Part shown: in pieces, positions 1 to 12,800 of the stretch | Layout of the letters: each line of letters begins with the position of its first letter | How positions within the stretch are numbered: the stretch's first letter is position 1 | Assembly: GCA_019925105.1 (NCBI GenBank) | Contig: JAHGAU010000008.1 | Location: 1,054,001-1,118,000 of the forward strand | DNA: 64,000 nucleotides | Reading direction: 5' to 3' | Source of the DNA: Niebla homalea | Lineage: Eukaryota; Ascomycota; Lecanoromycetes; Lecanorales; Ramalinaceae | The notes under the pieces: model-generated | Databases searched by the model: none | What the model was told of the DNA's origin: nothing | What the model saw: only the letters and a program-made list of their open reading frames with translations | Translations under genes and position numbers: made by a program

Positions 1-3000
1 TAAAAAGATCGTAAATTTAAAATAATAATCGACTTAACCTTTAATACGGAGGGGGTAATTAATATAATAATAACGTATAAGTTTCGTAAAAACTTAAAAT
101 ATAACTTAAATTATATACCGATATAAATAACCTTAAATTAAACTATTAACGTAATTTTATTACCGCCGATAAAAAAAATATAAAAAATAATTAAAAAAGC
201 TAAAGTATATATAAAGGCGGAAGGAAACGGTAACTTAATTTACGGACCTTTTATAACTGGATAATAAAAAGTAAATTAACTTTTTTATAAAACGAATAAT
301 AGGTATATTAAATAAAATAATTAAAAAAACGGTCTTAATAATAAAACCTTCTTAAAAAGTTAAAACTTATTAAAATAAGGAATATATAATTATAATTATA
401 AAAATAAAAAAGTTAATTAAACGGGTAACTTAATATAAAAATAAAAAGATACTTATACAATTAAAAGAAACTTAAAAGATAAAAAAAAGAACCATTAAAA
501 AGGTTAAATAAATATACTTCTGGTTAATAATATATAACTTAATTATTTTATTCCGTAATATTTAAAAATTAACGAAATATAATAAAAAACAAAGTAAGAA
601 ATTAAGGTTTATGTTTAAGTTCTTACCCCTTAAGAGATAAAATAATATAATAATTAATACCTTTAATAATAAAATTAAAACCCTTAAAAAAGCGTTCTTT
701 TTACCTTTACTAGAAGCTAATTTAAGTAATATCGAAAGTATTATATACCCCGACCCAATATTAATAAAAAAAAAAATAATATAGAATATAATAATTAAAA
801 TAATTAATAAATTAAAGAAGGATAAAACCTTAAAACCGAATAAAATCCTTAATAAGTTCTTATTAATTATAATTTCACCGTTTAAGAATATCTTTATTCA
901 TTTATTTTAAGTATATTTTAAAGTTAATTATTATCCGTATAAATTTAAAAAAACGAAAACGATTATCCTTAAGAAGTTAATAAAGCCGGATTATTCCAAA
1001 ATAAAGTTTTATAAGTTAATTATATTCTTTTATATATTAAAAAAGGCCTTAAAAACGATAATAATAAAAATCCTTAATAATTAGATAAAAAGCTACGGGC
1101 TTCTCCCCGATTAATAAATAAAAGTAAGGAAAAATTGGTTAACGGAAACGGCCCTTAAGGGATTAATTAACGGCGTAATATAATATAAGGTTATAGGAAA
1201 AAGTATATTATGAATCTTTTTTTTCTTAATATTATAAAAGTTTTTAATAAGGTAAATTATTAAAGGTTATTATATAACTTAAGGAAGAAAGGAATATTAT
1301 TTTTTTTAATAAAATAAATAAAAGGCTTTTTAAATAATTAAATTACGTTAATTAATTTGAAATAAATAATAAGCTTAATAAAGCCCGTTATAACCGGGAT
1401 CCCTTAAAAATCGCTTATTTCTTTTATATTATTCTTATTCTTTAATAGTTTATTAATTAAAGAATTAAGTAAATTAAAGTAAAAGGTTTAAATTAAAAAC
1501 TTTATTAACAACGTATATTTCCTGGCTTATAATACCTTTATATATATAAACTATTTAGAATTAAAGAAGGCTTATAAAGTCTATTTCCGGTGGGTGAAAA
1601 CCTATAAAGTTTAATTCATATTATATAAATATGAACTTATTTATATAATTAAAAACCTAAAGTTATAAGATATAATAATTACGGTAAACTTAAATAAGGT
1701 CGCCGTAAAACCGGATATTAATATTTAAGTCTTTAACCTTTAAATAAATAAGAAACTTAATTAAAAAGACTATATAAAAAAGTTTAAAAGAAAATAACTT
1801 TATAAAAAAAAAAAACCTTATTTATTTCGTTATATTAATATAAAAAGTTACTTTATAAAAAACCCGGACCGTTTATTAAGTAATAATAAAGTTAATCATA
1901 ATATATACTACTGCTATTTAATATATACCTAAAAGTACCCCGGGATATAAGAAGGAGCTTATTTAGATACTTTAGAAAGTTTAAAACCGGTACTTAAAAG
2001 TAATTAATACCGCTTATAAAGTAATCTTTATCCCGGTATTAAAGTCCGAAATCTTTATATTATTAATTAAAGTCTCGCTTAATTAAATAGTTACTTAAGT
2101 AAGGCTTAAAAGATATATATACCCAATTACGGCGGTAAGAAATGAAAGGATCCGTTTAAATCTTAAGAGGCCCCGGGTTAAAAAAAATAAAGTAAAAATC
2201 TTTATCCCTTTTTTTACCGAAATAAAATAGGAATAAACTAAGAAAAAGGTTAACTTTACCGGTATTCTAAAGGTTAATTTAAGTATATATAAATTCTTAT
2301 TAAATTTAAAGGAGGTTAAGGTTAAAAGGATTTAAAGAATAAAAATTATAATAATCGCCCGGTAAATTACGGTAAAGTAAACCGCGCGTTAATAGAAATA
2401 TAAAGATTTTATATTTTAAAGATATTAATACTTAACCCTTAATAATAAAGTAATGATTAATAAGTATTTTTATTACTATAAAATTATTAAAAAAAATAAT
2501 AACGTATTAATAATTTAACTCCGCATAAATAAAAATAATTTAATTTATTTCTTATTTATTATATACGCCGGAGATTAAATTAATATTAATTATAAGTATA
2601 AATAAAAAAAATAAAACGTTATATATATTTTTATTTCTTATCTTTTATTTATAGAGGTTAAATTAAAACTTATAATAAAAATTAATATTTATAATTACCG
2701 TTAAATATTATCTATAAAGCAAAATATTTAAGTAATTACGAAGTTTATAATATTTACCGGATTATTATTATTGTTCGGCTTTACGGTAAAAATAAATAAA
2801 ATTACTAAAAACCTTATAGAGGAAACCCGTTACCGGTTGAAAAAGAAAAAAAGAAGCGGAAACCGGTTATATTAATTATATAAACCGGAAAGCATTTTTT
2901 ATAGCCATAAAGATATAATAATAAACGCTTATTAAAAATCCTGAAAGGAATTTAAGGGCAATAATAATACGAAAAGGGTAAATGTTAAGTATATAAGTAT

Positions 3001-3359
3001 TAATAAAAATATTTAAAAGTATTACGTAAAGTTAATATAACATAAATATATAAAAAAGCGGAAAAATAACGAACTTAAAGATAACCTCCATAAGGATATA
3101 ATTATAGTATTATAGATTTTCTTAAGGGAGTTAAAATATAAAAAGTATATAAATAGATTATTACTTTTTAAACGGCCGTTAATATTTTTTATTTTAAAGG
3201 ATAAAGGGTAATGGCCTAATAAACGCCGGTTTTTACCTTAATATTATAAGTATCAGGTTTTTACAATTACCAGCAAGGCCAAAAGGCCGCGTATTAAGGA
3301 ACGCCGGAATTAACTTAGTTAAACCCATAATAGAAATAAATTAATTAATCAATCAATAT
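1..3359 (+). mobile_element. LINE (non-LTR) retrotransposon copy 1, 5' end outside the window, RIP-mutated
   Basis: This is the 3' part of a non-LTR retrotransposon. It aligns along its length with the LINE at 55481-61240 (base 1 corresponds to about 57893) and with the reverse of 9868-15691. The reverse transcriptase region lies at about 800-1500: K-P-D-Y-S-K-I-K-F-Y at about 983-1012 matches the KPxKxDYSxPxxYRPI block of Tad/Jockey-type RTs, and GLLPD at 1097-1111 matches the LPxxQFG block. Stops are TAA/TAG at expected Gln or Trp sites, as RIP predicts. The 3' end carries a tail of ATCA/ATTA tetramers at about 3336-3359, the same tail as in the other two copies. An RNase H or zinc-knuckle region is expected downstream of the RT, but I could not confirm it. 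The element is not functional. The family name is inferred from the RT only. Confidence 0.85.
800..1500 (+). pseudogene. Reverse transcriptase domain of LINE copy 1, degenerate
   Basis: This is the most readable protein remnant of LINE copy 1. Translated with stops ignored, it shows a lysine-rich entry block, a KKLIKPDYSKIKFYKLI block at about 968-1020, then GLLPD and a TETALKGLINGV-like block at about 1140-1170. That order is the usual one in Tad-clade RTs (the block before YRPI, then LLP..Q.G.R, then TetAL). The catalytic YADD-type box could not be placed with confidence. Many codons are interrupted by TAA/TAG. Confidence 0.7.
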
Positions 3360-4034
3360 TAATAAAATAATTTATTATATTATATTTTTCTTTTTAAGCT
3401 TTATTTTTATTTTAAGGTATTTAATAATTTCCGTATATTAATTATTGTCTTTATAATAAATTAATTTGTTAAGCTTTAATAATTTTATAAATTTATAATC
3501 GGTTTATATATATATATTTTTTATAATTGTTATTATATTTTATATTATATTCCCGTACCGGTTTCCTATTATTTATCTTTTATAGTTATAATTTTTCGTA
3601 TTTACTTTTCTTTTTTTATTTATATTTTCCTTATTAATTTTTTCCCCGTAATTTAAGATAATTAATTTTCTAATTATAGTATTGTAATTTATATATTATC
3701 ATAAGTATTAATTTTATTCTTTTTCGCTTTTTTAAAGAGTTCCTTTAATATAACGTAATATCCTTTTTTATTACTTTTTAAAACTATATTATATTATTCT
3801 TATTTTTCTATACCTTAAAAACTATTTTCTTTATTATTTCATTAAGTATATATTCCGGGTTATTAAATAATGTTCTTAATAAATTATCCGTAGTTTTATT
3901 AATCTTTCCTTTAATATACTTAATTTTAATATATAGCATTTTTAATTTATTTATTTATTTTATAAAGATATTTTTATAATAATCTATATTTATAAATCCC
4001 GTAGATAACTTATAATCTATATATATAATTAAAA
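3360..4034. other. A+T-rich stretch without recognisable gene
   Basis: RIP-mutated sequence lies between the LINE tail and the LTR element. No coding frame, inverted repeat or tandem repeat stood out. It ends in the CTTTT (4035-4039) that is duplicated by the LTR element. Confidence 0.5.
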
Positions 4035-4039
4035 CTTTT

Positions 4040-4202
4040 TGTCACGAGAAATGCGGTATGCATAAAGTGAGTGGGTGTAATATGTATGATGCGTCGCTAT
4101 CTAGCTATGAAGGGTGCGTAATATAAGTATACGCGCCAAGCATACGGAAGAAGGTAAGGCCGCTCCGTGTTAAGGAATCCTCCCATGGTCCATACCGTAA
4201 TA
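4040..4202 (+). repeat. 5' LTR of the 2.0-kb LTR element
   Basis: It starts TGTCACGAGAAATGCGG and ends CCATACCGTAATA, where the final CA has probably become TA by RIP. It keeps many CpA and TpG sites, so it is hardly RIP-mutated. It matches 5890-6052 and the reverse of 63792-63954 without length change. Confidence 0.9.
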
Positions 4203-4379
4203 ACATACCCATAAAAAGAGAAAAAAGCGACGTTTACATCGCATTATATCCACTATAAAATACCATAAATTTTAATATACTTAGTAATAAAGGTAATTAA
4301 GGGAAGCTCGAGTATATATATATAGTTATTAAGAAATAAAGGGTAATAAAATCGTATATTAAAAAAACCGAAAAACTAT

Positions 4380-5700
4380 AAGTTAAGTAATTATTATAAT
4401 CTACCCGGGAAATAGTTATAAATTTAAAGATTATAATTAAGTTAAATCGCTTAAAAACGTAATCTCCGGGGTATTATTGAATCGTATATTAAAGGTACTA
4501 TTATTTAAATAACTTATAAGCCTGTTAACGATACCCTTACTTATTAATGAGATTATAGCCTTCTTAATAAGTATTACCGAAGTTAACTTTAATATATTTA
4601 AGGACGTTATTATTAAGGACGTAATGGAATAAGCTAAGGTCGTCGTTATCGATAGGTTTGGCCTGGTATATTAATATATTTACGTAATTTATAGTAAAGA
4701 ATTTTTAACTTAAGTAAAAGCCTTAATTTAAGTAGCTATTACGGGGTAAGTAAGGACGTTAATTACGATTAAATCGTTTATCGCGATTATAGTTATTAAT
4801 AGCGGTATTTAATATTACTTACTATAAATAAGGTATTTTACCGTAAATACGGTATTGTTTATACTATACTATTTACTGAATCTATACTTAAGACATAAAG
4901 TAATTTATATTACCGTCGTTATTAAGAAATAATAAAGTATTCTATAATAATAACTTAAATTTAATAAAAACTAATTATAAGTTATCCTTTTAATTTAATC
5001 GCTTAATAAGAATTATAACTTAACTAATAAAGGCTATTATAGGCTTTTTATCTATAGCGTCTTTACGTATATAACGTATTTAATTTAATTAATTAAGGGT
5101 CTAATATTCCGGTATTTTAAACCGAGAAATAAATACGTCATAAAGGGGAGTTATCGACAATATACCGTAAGTTAAAGCCTTACGTCCATTATTTAAGAGC
5201 TTAGATATTTATTAATTATAGGTTTTATTTAATCTTATTAAGTTTATAAAGTTAAGGACTATATAATCTTTAATAAGCTTACCACTTTTTACCTTAATAA
5301 AGGTCTCGATTCTATTAATAAACGTATAGACGTTATTAATGTTATTGAAGTATTTAAGCTCTTTAACGCGGAAACGGTCTTTTTCTAAGGTTATAAATAT
5401 AGATTTCTTTTTTGGTTTTATATCGATTAACGGTAAAAGCTTTCATTAACGTTATTTTTTTTATCGCTCTTTTAAAAATAAACGTTAAGCTTTAAGCTTA
5501 ATAACTTTGTTAATAAGCTTTTTATTAACTTACTTAAGTATATTAAATTTCTTTTTAAAGCTTAAAGTAAAATGCTCCAATATAACTTTAAGGTCATTAT
5601 TAATAAAACCTATTTATAAAGGCTTTTTCTTTTTAAGTTTTTAAGGTTTTTATTAAGGAGCTTATTAAGCTTACGGATCTTATAATTTTAATTAAATAAT
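4380..5700 (+). pseudogene. Unrecognised single reading frame of the short LTR element
   Basis: Followed through TAA codons, one plus frame gives a continuous hydrophobic and basic protein of some 440 residues or more. Readable stretches include AKVVVIDRFGLVY at about 4633-4671 and NKYVIKGSYRQYTVS at about 5122-5166. Length and position suit a Gag-like protein, but no zinc knuckle (CCHC) was seen, and RIP could have removed the cysteines. I do not recognise the family. No pol-type motif occurs between the LTRs. The frame could also be captured host sequence. Confidence 0.4.
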
Positions 5701-5889
5701 AAGGTTTTCCTCGTTAAATATAAAATATACGTTGAAAAGCCATTTAAAGGGATCGATAAGTTAAATATTAAGAAGGTACGTTTAACGCGGTTATTATAAA
5801 AGCCACAATATAGATATATTAATTACAGCGTATTAACGGTTATATTAAAGTTATAAGAACGTCTAGATTACTAGGTTATTACTACTATT

Positions 5890-6052
5890 TATTATAAGAA
5901 ATACGGTATATATAAAGTAAATAAATATAATATATATAATGCGTCGCTATCTAGCTATAAAGGGTACGTAATATAAATATACGCGCCAAGCATGCGGAAG
6001 AAGGTAAGGCCGCTCCGTGCCAAAGAATCCTCCCATAATCCATACCGTAACA
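5890..6052 (+). repeat. 3' LTR of the 2.0-kb LTR element
   Basis: It is 163 bp and starts TATTATAAGAAATACGG, the RIP-mutated form of the 5' LTR start. It ends CCATACCGTAACA, then CTTTT (TSD). The left part has lost most CpA sites while the right part from about 5940 is well preserved, so mutation is uneven even within one LTR. Confidence 0.9.
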
Positions 6053-6057
6053 CTTTT

Positions 6058-7194
6058 TTTATATTTAAAATATATAAATATTTTTTTTAAATATAATAAT
6101 AATTAATAGTTTTTATTTATAAGTATCGTAATTACGTTTTATTTTATTTATCGTATATAAATTATAAATTAATAAGATAATATAATTATTTTAAATTTAA
6201 GTAATATAATATTTAACTTTATATTTTAAAATATTAATATATATATAAACCGGTATCTTTAAATCTTATTTAAATAAAACTTTAATCCTTATTATTATAT
6301 TTTATATAAGTTAAAACGATATATCTTTTAACTCTTTTTACTTTTATTTTATATTTTTAATTAAATAAATAAGCGGACGTATTATTTTTTATAAAACTTT
6401 TAATTTATTTTCTTATTATATTAATAGTATTTAAGAATCCTTTAACGTCCCTTATATTTTACAATACGGGTTAATTAAGTATTTTTTTTATACTGTTTAG
6501 GTTTAATTTATATACGTTTTTTTATTTTATAATTTTTTTTTAATATCTTAATTTTTATTATATTAATTTTGAATTTATTAAATAATAACTTTAACTTTAA
6601 CTATAAAATTTATAAGAAAAGGTAATTTCTTAAAAAGGTAAATTATTCCTTTTATGTTCTATATATTTTAAAGATATTATTTAAATAGAAAATTAAATTA
6701 ATAAGGTTATATTCTTTTTCCGGTATAAAAAAAGATAATTCCGGGTTAAATATCGGAATTACTTTTAACTTAATATTTATTAACTTAATAAAAATAAAGA
6801 AAAAACGTACGTATTCTTTATAATATTTTTATTAATTATAGCTATTTAATACTTAATATATTAAAAGTAAAATAATATCGGTCTTTAAAATATACTTTTA
6901 TTACTTAATATTTATACTTTATATCCGTTTAAAAGAAAGTTTTATATAATAAGATTCTTAATAAATTATATACTTTCTTTATTAACTTTATATAAAATAC
7001 GGGTAATATTTTATATATAAAGTAATAATTAAATATTAATTATAGTTTAATTTTTCCTTTTTTTTTTTTTATTAATATTAACAATACGTTTTATACGTTT
7101 ATTTATTTATTTACTTATATATATTTTTTATATATATTTAATTTAATTCCTTATTATATATTTAATTTAATTCCTTATTATATAATTATTTTAA
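6058..7194. repeat. RIP-mutated block holding the unsplit copy of an older repeat (6480-6870)
   Basis: This A+T-rich sequence has no recognisable gene. Bases 6500-6610 match 25840-25950 and bases 6608-6868 match 55208-55466. This is therefore the continuous version of a repeat that the 29-kb element splits elsewhere. The junction sequence is ATTTATAAG at 6608-6616, the empty target site. A 24-bp unit occurs twice in tandem at about 7133-7182. The class of this older repeat is unknown, since no coding motif is left. Confidence 0.65.
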
Positions 7195-7199
7195 GTTAT

Positions 7200-7346
7200 T
7201 GTTATGTGCATGGGGGATACGCGGGAGCATTCATAGGTGTAGGACACTCTTTGTACGTAGAGGACAGATGATCCTTAGGATCCCATCTGCATTCAGGTAG
7301 AATCATCATTCATACATTATCACACTTTTTGGTCCATACACCAACA
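7200..7346 (+). mobile_element. Solo LTR with perfect 5-bp TSD
   Basis: This 147-bp sequence starts TGTTATGTGCATGGG and ends CATACACCAACA, flanked by GTTAT at 7195-7199 and again at 7347-7351. No second LTR or internal region adjoins it, so it is a solo LTR left by LTR-LTR recombination. A second copy is at 22483-22618. It keeps its CpA sites while its surroundings are saturated with RIP. Confidence 0.9.
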
Positions 7347-7351
7347 GTTAT

Positions 7352-9855
7352 TATTCTTTATTATTTAATAATTTACTAATAGTAATTTTATATAGTTTAA
7401 TTTTTAATCTTAATATTATTTTATATAAAAGTAAATTTATTATTAATATTTTTCATATAATTCTTTTATATTTATATTTTTACATATTTATAATACTTAA
7501 AGTATTTTAAGTTATATTTAATTAATTAAGATAATTTCCCTTAATATAATATTTTCTTCCTTTATTTATACTTATAGCTTTTTATACGATTTTAAAGTAT
7601 CGATCTTTTTTTTTTTAATTATTTTTTTATTTATTAAGAATATAACTTACGGTATCTCCGTCTTAATATTTACTTCTTTATTTTATAGTTTTAAAGTTAA
7701 CTTATTTATTACTTTATATACGTATTTAAGATAGGCTTAATAAGTACCATATTTATACTTTAATAATCCTTAATAAATAATTAAATTATTACTTTATTTA
7801 ATTTTAAGGATTACGCTTTTTATAATAAGTAAATAATTATTATTTTTACCTTTTATTTACTTCATTTTTTTCTCCATATTACCTTAAGATATAGCTTTTT
7901 TTCTCCTTATTACCGGCTTCTTTAAGTTATCGGTTATTCCTTTAATATATATAATTATTCGTCTTTATTATTATAAATATTATTAAATTAATTAATATCG
8001 CCTTTTCTTTATATATCGAGTATTTTTATACCGTTTAACGTTATTCTATACGATTAAGGATAACTTTAAGTATTATATTAATTTTTTATTTATCTTAATA
8101 GGTAATAAACTTATAAATCGGATTATCTTTTATTTAAGCCGATTAATAACTTATTATTAATATAAAATAAGAATTATTTCTGGTTTTAAATTATTATTTA
8201 TATTTTTTATAATATTTATTTTAACTTTTTTACGGTTTCCTTATTATTTATAAGTTTTTTTTAACGTTTTCTTAATAATTTTAAGTTTTTTTATCGTTTT
8301 AAAGTACTTTTATTATTACCGTTTTCTTAAATCCTTATTTAATTTATTATATTTACTTTTATTTAACTTATTTCTTATAAATTTCCCGGTTGTTTTATCT
8401 TATTTTTATCTTTTTTTTATTTTACTTAATTATTATTAATACGTTTTTACTTTTTATTAAGTATATAAATCCGTATATTTTTCCTTTTTATTTAATTATT
8501 TACTAATACGTCCTTAAAGTTAACCTTTTATTTTAAACTTTTTTTCTAATTTTCTTCTTTTAATTTACTTTTTAAGCTTTTTTTATTTTATTTTTAAATT
8601 TAAATAATTTAGTTTTACTTTTTTTCCTCTTTTAATATAATTATATTTTTATAATATAACTTTTTATATTGTAATTTTTATTACGTTTTATTAAATAAAT
8701 GTATTTAAGGCTTAAGGATTTAAATTTTTTCCCCGTAAATAATGTCCCCGATGTTTGATATTTTAATTTATATTTTAAAGTTAATTATAATTAATTTTAA
8801 TTAAAGGATTCCCAATAGAATATTATAATTTAAGTTATTTTTTAATATTATAAATACTTATAATAATCTAATAATCCTTATTATTCGGATATTAAATATA
8901 ATCTATATATAAAGTAATATAAGGTCTTTATTTATTATTAATATAATAGGGTAATTTACTTTAAGCGTTTTTTTAAAAAAATATTTATTCTTAAAAACCT
9001 AATTAAGGTTAAATTAATTATAATTATATTTAAGCTTTAATTAATTTTTATTATAGTTAATTAATTAATTTATTCCGGTTTATAGATAATTATTATTATT
9101 ATAAAATATATTATTTTACGTTTATTAAGTATAATTTTAAGGTTTTACTTTAAATCGGCGATAATAATATTATTAATCTTAAGTCTACCGTTTTAAAGCG
9201 TTTTTTACGTATCCTTTTTATCGTTTTTAAGTATTTTCTTAATAATTATGGTTTTCTCATAATATATACGATTAAAGTTTAATATATTCTTTATAAGTCG
9301 ACTTATTTTCTTTTTAAAATACAGTAATAATCATATTAAGTATATAATTAATAATATAATATTATTACTTAATAATATCCGTTTAATATTTAAAGTTTAT
9401 TCTTTTATTAATTTAATAATTTATTAAAATTCCTTCTTCTTTATACTTTTCTTTTTCTTTTTAATTTTATTTTAATTTATTTTCTATTTTATATAAATTT
9501 AACTTTTTCCTTTAAGGCGTTATTATTAACTTAACGTCTCTTTATAACTATATTCGTTATTATATTTACTTTATAATTAATATCCTCCTTAATAAGTTAC
9601 CTTTTTTTTACGGTAATAACTTCGTAATTAAAATCGTTGATTACGTATTTATTATTAATTTTATCAAGGATTATTCCTTCTCCTTATATAACTAAAGCGA
9701 TAATTATTATATTTATTAATATATTTAATTAATCTTTAATCGTTACGTTTACGGGTAATAATAATAACCGGTAATTAATATTATAATATCCGTTTTTATA
9801 ATTTTTTTTATTTGATATATATTTCTTTTCGTTAAAGCTTATATTATCTCCGTTA
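7352..9855. other. 2.5 kb of RIP-saturated sequence, no gene seen
   Basis: This stretch is T-rich on the plus strand, with no frame that reads as a known protein. It is probably an old transposon remnant, since RIP needs duplicated DNA, but I could not classify it. It ends in TATTTTTATTTA (9856-9867), the target duplicated by the LINE that follows. Confidence 0.5.
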
Positions 9856-9867
9856 TATTTTTATTTA

Positions 9868-12800
9868 TTGATTAATTGATTGATTGATTGATTGATTTAT
9901 ACTACGGGTCTAGTTAAGTTAATTCCGGCGTTCCTTAATACGCAGCCTTTTAACCTTATTAATAACCGTAAAAACCTAATACTTATAACGTTAAAATAAA
10001 AACCGGCGTTTACCAGGCTTTTACCCTTTATCCCTTAAGGTAAAGGATATTAACGGCCGTTTAAAAAATAATAATTTATTTATATACTTTTTATATTTTA
10101 ACTCCCTTAAGAAAATCTATAATATTATAATTATATCCTTATAAAGGCTATTTTTAAGCTTATTATTCTTTTATTCCTTTATATATTTATATTACCTTAA
10201 TTTTACGTAATACCTTTAAATATTTTTATTAATACTTATACGCTTAATATATATATTTTTTTATATTATTATTATTATTAACTTTTTTAAAAACTTTTAA
10301 TAAGCGTTTATTATTATATCTTTACGGCTATAAAAGATACTTTCCGGTTTATATAATTAATGTAACCGGTTTCCGTTTCTCTTTTTCTTCTTTAACCGGT
10401 AATAAGCTTTTTCCGTAAGGTTTTTAATAATTTTATTTATTTTTATAATAAGGTTAAACTATAATAATAGTCCAATAAATATTATAAATTTAACGGTTAT
10501 CCCGATACTTCGCTTTATAAATAATATTTAACGGTAATTATAAATATTAATTTTTATTATAAGTTTTAACTTAACTTCCGTAAATAAAAAATAAGAGATA
10601 AAAACGTATATAGCGTTTTACTTTCTTTATTTATATTTATATCCGGTTTTTATCCGATTTCCGGTATATATAGTAAATAAGAAATAAGTTAAACCGTTCT
10701 TACCCGTTTAAAGTTAAATCGTTAATACGTTATTACCCTTTTTTATAATATTATAATAACGGAGATACTTATTAATAATCTTTTCCTTATTAAAAGCTAA
10801 GTAATAATAACCTTAAAATATAAAGTCCTTATATTTTTATTAACGTTTAATTTACTTTATCGTAACTTATAAAATAATTATTATAGTTTTTATTCTTTAG
10901 ATTTTTTTAATCTTAATTTTTTTTACGTTTAACGGGAGTTTATATACGCTTAAATTAACCTCCGGGATATTAATAAAGTTAATTTTTTTAATTTATTCTT
11001 ATTTTATCTTAATAAAAAAAGGGATGATTATCTTTAATTTACTCTTTTTAATTTAAAACTTATTAAGATTCTAACGGATCCGCTTATTTCTTATTATCGT
11101 AATTAAGTATATATATTTTTTTAATTTTATTTAAGCGATTATTTAATTTAATAAAATCTTAATTAATAATATAAAGATTTTAAATTTTAATACCGGGATA
11201 AAAGTTATTTTATAAGTATTATTAATTATTCTTAAATATCGGTTTTAGACTTTCTATAATATTTAAATAGGCTCTTTTTTATATCCCGGAATACTTTTAA
11301 GTATATATTAAATAACCGTAACGTATATTATAGTTAACTTTATTATAACTTAGTAAATAATCCGGGTTTTCTATAACGTAACTCCCTATATTAATACGGC
11401 GAGATAAATAAAGCTTTTTTCTTATAAAGTTATCTTCTTTTAAACTTTTCTTATATAATTTTTTTAATTAAATTTTTTATTTACTTAAAAATTAAGGACT
11501 TTAATATTAGTATCTAATTTTACCGTAATTTTATTTAAGTTTATTATAATTATTATATTATATAGTTTTAAGCTTTTAATTATATATATAAGCTCGTATT
11601 TATATAATATAAATTAAACCTTATAAATTTTCACTTATTAAAGATAGACTTTATAAGCCTATTTTAATTCTAAATAATTTATATATATAAAAGTACTATA
11701 AATTAAAAGGTAAACGTTATTAATAAAGTTTTTAATTTAAACTTTTTATTTTAACTTAATAAGCTTTTTAATTAATAAATTATTAAAAAATAAAAATAAT
11801 ATAAAAGAAATAAATAATTTTTAAGGAATCCCCGTTATAGTAGGCTTTATTAGGTTTATTTTTTATTTTAAATTAATTAACGTAACTTAATTGCTTAAAA
11901 AACTTTTCGTTTACTTAATTAAAAAGGATAATATTCCCTTCTTCCTTAAGTTATATAATAACCTTTAATAATTTACTTTATCAAAAATATTTATAATATT
12001 AAAAGAAAAAAGACTTATAATATACTTTTTCTTTTAACTTTATACCGTATATAGGTTATTAATTAATCCCTTAAGGGCTATTTTTATTAATTAATTTTTC
12101 TTTATTCTTATTTATTAATCGGGGAGAAATCTATAATTTTCTATATAATTATTAAGGATTTTTATTATTACTGTTTTTAAAGCCTTTTTTAACGTATATA
12201 AAAGTATAATAAGTTTATAAGACTTTACCTTAAAATAATCCGGCTTAATAAACTTCTTAAGGATAATCGTTTTTATTTCCTTAAATTTATATAAATAGTA
12301 ATTAACGTCGAAATATATTTTAAAAAAAAATAAATAAAAACCTTCTTAAACGGTAAAATTACTATTAATAGGAATCTATTAGGAATCTTATTTAATCTTA
12401 AGGTTTTATCCTTTTTTAATTTATTAATTGCTTTAATTATTATATTTTATATTATTACTTTATTTATTAATATAAGGTCGGAATACGTAATACCGTTAAT
12501 ATTATTTAAATTAACTTTTAACGGAAGAAAAAAAGATATTCCTTTAAGGGCTTTAATCTTACCGTTAAAAATATTAATTAATATACTATTAAGTTTTTTA
12601 AGGGATAGGAATTTAAAAATAAACTTTAATTTCTTACTCCGTTCTTTATTATATTTTATTAACTTATAAATATTATAAAGTAAAACCGTTAAGTTATATA
12701 TTATAAACCGAAAGTATATTTATTTAATTTTCTTAATAATCCTCTCTTTTTCTTCTTAAGTAATCTTTAATTAATTAAATATCTTTTAATTTTTATACTT

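Larger units (their letters stand above)
4040..6052 (+). mobile_element. Short LTR retrotransposon, gag-sized frame only, with perfect 5-bp TSD
   Basis: Two LTRs of equal length (163 bp, 4040-4202 and 5890-6052) start with TG(T/A) and end with C/TA. They are flanked by the same pentamer CTTTT at 4035-4039 and 6053-6057, the expected 5-bp TSD of LTR elements. The internal region is only about 1.69 kb. One plus-strand frame can be followed from about 4380 to 5700 with RIP-type stops only. No protease, RT, RNase H or integrase motif was found, so the element looks non-autonomous. I found no clear primer-binding site or polypurine tract, so orientation rests on the reading frame. The 5' LTR is nearly unmutated, while the first 60 bases of the 3' LTR are strongly RIP-mutated. 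A solo copy of the LTR lies at 63792-63954 on the other strand. Confidence 0.85.
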
